A DNA stretch of 64,000 nucleotides, from contig NW_027459445.1 in the NCBI RefSeq assembly GCF_050624435.1, positions 1,674,001 to 1,738,000 of the forward strand. Direction: 5' to 3'. A program made the translations under genes and the position numbers. This document shows, piece after piece, positions 62,901-64,000 of this stretch. The notes under the pieces are model-generated. The model was not told where the DNA came from. It saw nothing but the letters and a program-made list of their open reading frames with translations, and ran no database searches. Position 1 is the stretch's first letter, and every line of letters starts with the position of its first letter. The DNA is from Tenrec ecaudatus. Taxonomy: Eukaryota; Chordata; Mammalia; Afrosoricida; Tenrecidae.

Positions 62901-64000
62901 GGCTAAGGCTAAGGCTCCCCTATCCTTAGGGTAGTTCATCCCTAGGCTTAGGCTAAGGCTAGGGCTCCCCTAGCCTTAGGCTAAGGCTCCCCTAGCCTTA
63001 GGCTAGGGCACCCCTAGGCTTAGGATCGGGTACCCCTAGGCTTAGGCTAAGGCTAGGGCTCCCCTAGCCTTAGGCTAGGGCACCCCTACGCTTGGGCTAG
63101 GGCACCCATAGGCTTAGGCTAGGGCACCCATAGGCTTGGGCTAAGGCTAGGGCTCCCCTAGCCTTAGGTATGGCAGCCCTAGGCTTAGGCTTGTGCTCCT
63201 CTAGCCTTAGGCTAGGGCACCCCTAGGCTTAGGCTAACGCTAGGGCTCTCCTAGCCTTATGCTAGGGCTCTCCTTGCCTTAGGCTAGGGCACCCCTAGAC
63301 TTAGGCTCGTGCTCCCCTAGCCTTAGGCTAGGGCTCCACTAGACTTAGTCCATGCTCCCCTAGCCTTAGGCTAGGGCTGCCTAGCCTTAGGCTAGGTATC
63401 CCCTACCTTTCGGGTAGGGCACCCCTAGCCTTATTCTAGGGCACCCCTAACCTAAGCCTAGGGCTCCCCTAGCCTTAGGCTAGGGCTCCCCTAGGCTTAC
63501 ACTAGGGCACCCGTAGGCTTAGGCTAACGCTAGGGCTCTCATAGACTCAGGCTAGGGCTCCCCAAGCCTTAGGCTAGGGCACCCCTAGGCTTAGGCTAGG
63601 GCTCCCCAAGCTTTAGGCTAGGGCACCCATAGCCTTAGGCTAGGGCACCCCTAGGCTTAGGCTAAGGCTAGTGCTCCCCTAACCTTAGGTTCGGGCACCC
63701 CTAGGCTTCGTCTAAGGGTAGGGCTCCCCTAGCCTTAGGTTAGGGCACCACTAGCCTTAGGCTAGGGCACCCCTAGGCTTAGGCTAAGGCTAGGGATCCC
63801 CTAGCCTTAGGCTAGGACTCCCCTAGCCTTAGGTTAGGGCACCCCTAGGCTTAGGCTAGGGCTCCCCTAGACTTAGGGTAGGGCACCCCTAGGCTTAGGC
63901 TAGGGCTCCCCTAGTCTTAGGCTAGGGCACCCCTAGGCTTAGGCTAAGGCTAGGGCTCCCCTAGCCTTAGGCTAGTGCTCCCCAACCTTAGGCTAGGGCA
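59290..64000. repeat. 2,688-bp HOR, one full copy and one partial copy
   Basis: GGTCAGGGC (59,548 and 62,236), TCCATT (60,041 and 62,729) and CATAGACTCAGG (60,852 and 63,540) are each exactly 2,688 bp apart. Copy one runs from about 59,290 to about 60,900. The sequence at 60,900-61,950 is a different segment (a copy of 57.6-58.6 kb). Copy two starts near 61,975 and runs to about 63,590. The window then ends inside a copy of 57.1-57.5 kb. Few differences are visible; the main cluster is at 60,040-60,110. Confidence 0.82.
60041..60112. repeat. Atypical AT-rich monomers
   Basis: Here the array reads TCCATTTGTCTTAGG and then CCTTTAAAAATGGC. The run of five A is the longest I noticed in the window and departs from the monomer at several adjacent bases. 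The partner copy 2,688 bp downstream reads TCCATTAGTCTTAGG and CCTTTAGCTATGGC, which is nearer the consensus. The change is therefore private to this copy and arose after the 2,688-bp duplication. Confidence 0.7.

Larger units (their letters stand above)
1..64000. repeat. 22-bp satellite array filling the window
   Basis: Every line of the window is built from one 22-bp monomer (TAGGCTTAGGC followed by TAGGGCACCCC) or its close variants, in a single orientation and without interruption. The monomer itself contains a decayed 5-6 bp motif (TAGGC, TTAGGC, TAGGG). Base composition of the consensus is 7 G, 7 C, 4 A and 4 T. Common variants are a 28-mer with an added hexamer TAAGGC, CTC for CAC before the C run, and TAGCC for TAGGC at the left end. 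TAG on the given strand, and TAG and TAA on the other, recur within each monomer. Because 22 is not a multiple of 3, all frames close within about three monomers, so no coding capacity is expected. Roughly 2,600-2,900 monomers fit (estimate). Neither array edge is in the window. Satellite identity is certain; chromosomal location and species are unknown. Confidence 0.98.
22341..64000. repeat. Satellite domain B (A/B monomer mixture, TTA-form core)
   Basis: From about 22,340 the monomer TAGCCTTAGGC / TAGGGCTCCCC (type B) becomes as common as type A, and the two often alternate. Typical dimers are 44 bp (B plus A) or 50 bp (B ending CACCCC plus the 28-mer). Type B differs from type A by G to C at position 4 and A to T at position 18. 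The first change makes CCCTAGCC-TTA-GGCTAGGG a perfect 8-bp inverted repeat with a 3-base centre. Domain-specific variants include GGTTCGGGCACC, GGCAAGGGC, CTTGGATAGGGC and TAGACTTAGTCC, which recur at HOR spacing. Domain B continues past the end of the window. Confidence 0.9.

Noticed and set aside
1..64000. CRISPR array suggested by short regular repeats
   Set aside because: The 22-28 bp units are directly adjacent with no unique spacers, and there are no cas genes or leader. This is tandem satellite.
1..64000. Long reading frames or a repetitive protein gene
   Set aside because: TAG recurs at monomer positions 1, 7 and 12 on the given strand, and TAG and TAA recur on the other. With a 22-bp period every frame is closed within about three monomers.
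1..64000. A telomere tract
   Set aside because: TTAGGC occurs only once or twice per 22-bp monomer and is never a pure hexamer run. It is interrupted by the GGGCACCCC segment throughout.
1..64000. CENP-B box in the TTCGGG-containing variants
   Set aside because: The TTCGGGCACC variants lack the A and the downstream CGGG at the spacing the 17-bp box requires.
1..64000. Strong G-quadruplex array
   Set aside because: There is only one GGG run per monomer, and the other tracts are GG with C-rich segments between. At best weak two-layer structures are possible, and C-rich pairing competes.
22341..64000. Hairpins as rho-independent terminators
   Set aside because: The stems repeat every 22 bp as part of the monomer, no T run follows them, and there are no genes to terminate.
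1..64000. A hidden gene system, tRNA, rRNA or origin
   Set aside because: I read through the whole window for breaks in the monomer pattern and found none longer than about one monomer. No RNA gene signature or unique sequence is present.

Overview
The whole 64 kb window is one uninterrupted satellite DNA array. It is built from a 22-bp monomer whose consensus, in two 11-base halves, is TAGGCTTAGGC then TAGGGCACCCC. Both ends of the window lie inside the array. I found no protein gene, RNA gene, transposon, CRISPR array or unique-sequence island. Stop triplets fall in every frame on both strands at monomer spacing, so long reading frames cannot form. This amount of satellite points to a eukaryotic chromosome (centromeric, pericentromeric, subtelomeric or another heterochromatic block). 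I cannot name the species.

There are two domains. Domain A (1 to about 22,340) is mostly type-A monomers (TAGGCTTAGGC / TAGGGCACCCC). These are interspersed with a 28-bp form carrying an extra hexamer TAAGGC and CTC in place of CAC. Domain B (about 22,340 to 64,000) mixes type A with type B (TAGCCTTAGGC / TAGGGCTCCCC), often as alternating dimers of 44 or 50 bp. One base change (G to C at position 4) separates the left halves. It turns an imperfect dyad into a perfect hairpin sequence, CCCTAGCC-TTA-GGCTAGGG.

Above the monomer level the array is a patchwork of nested higher-order repeats (HORs). In domain A, a marker variant recurs at 3,476, 7,382, 9,225, 12,530, 14,327, 16,933 and 17,953. 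This gives periods of 3,906, 1,843, 3,305, 1,797, 2,606 and 1,020 bp. A 0.6-kb subunit is gained or lost as a block: 3,906 minus 3,305 is exactly the 601-bp spacing of two subunits. In domain B there is a 1.6-kb duplication (24.7-27.9 kb), a different 1.6-kb unit in three tandem copies (30.6-35.4 kb), and a 4,125-bp unit in two copies that I found identical base for base (37,546-45,795). Further tandem duplications have periods of 348 bp, 1.70 kb, 687 bp and 2,688 bp, and copies also recur about 5.5 kb apart.

No genes work together here. What the window records is array evolution: point variants spread as linked haplotypes, then blocks of tens to hundreds of monomers were duplicated by unequal exchange, replication slippage or amplification. 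The consensus monomers contain no CG and no CHG site despite about 64% GC, and they are almost continuous inverted repeats. Both properties could affect how the array is packaged. All coordinates come from reading and aligning by eye; block edges are good to about one monomer unless stated.
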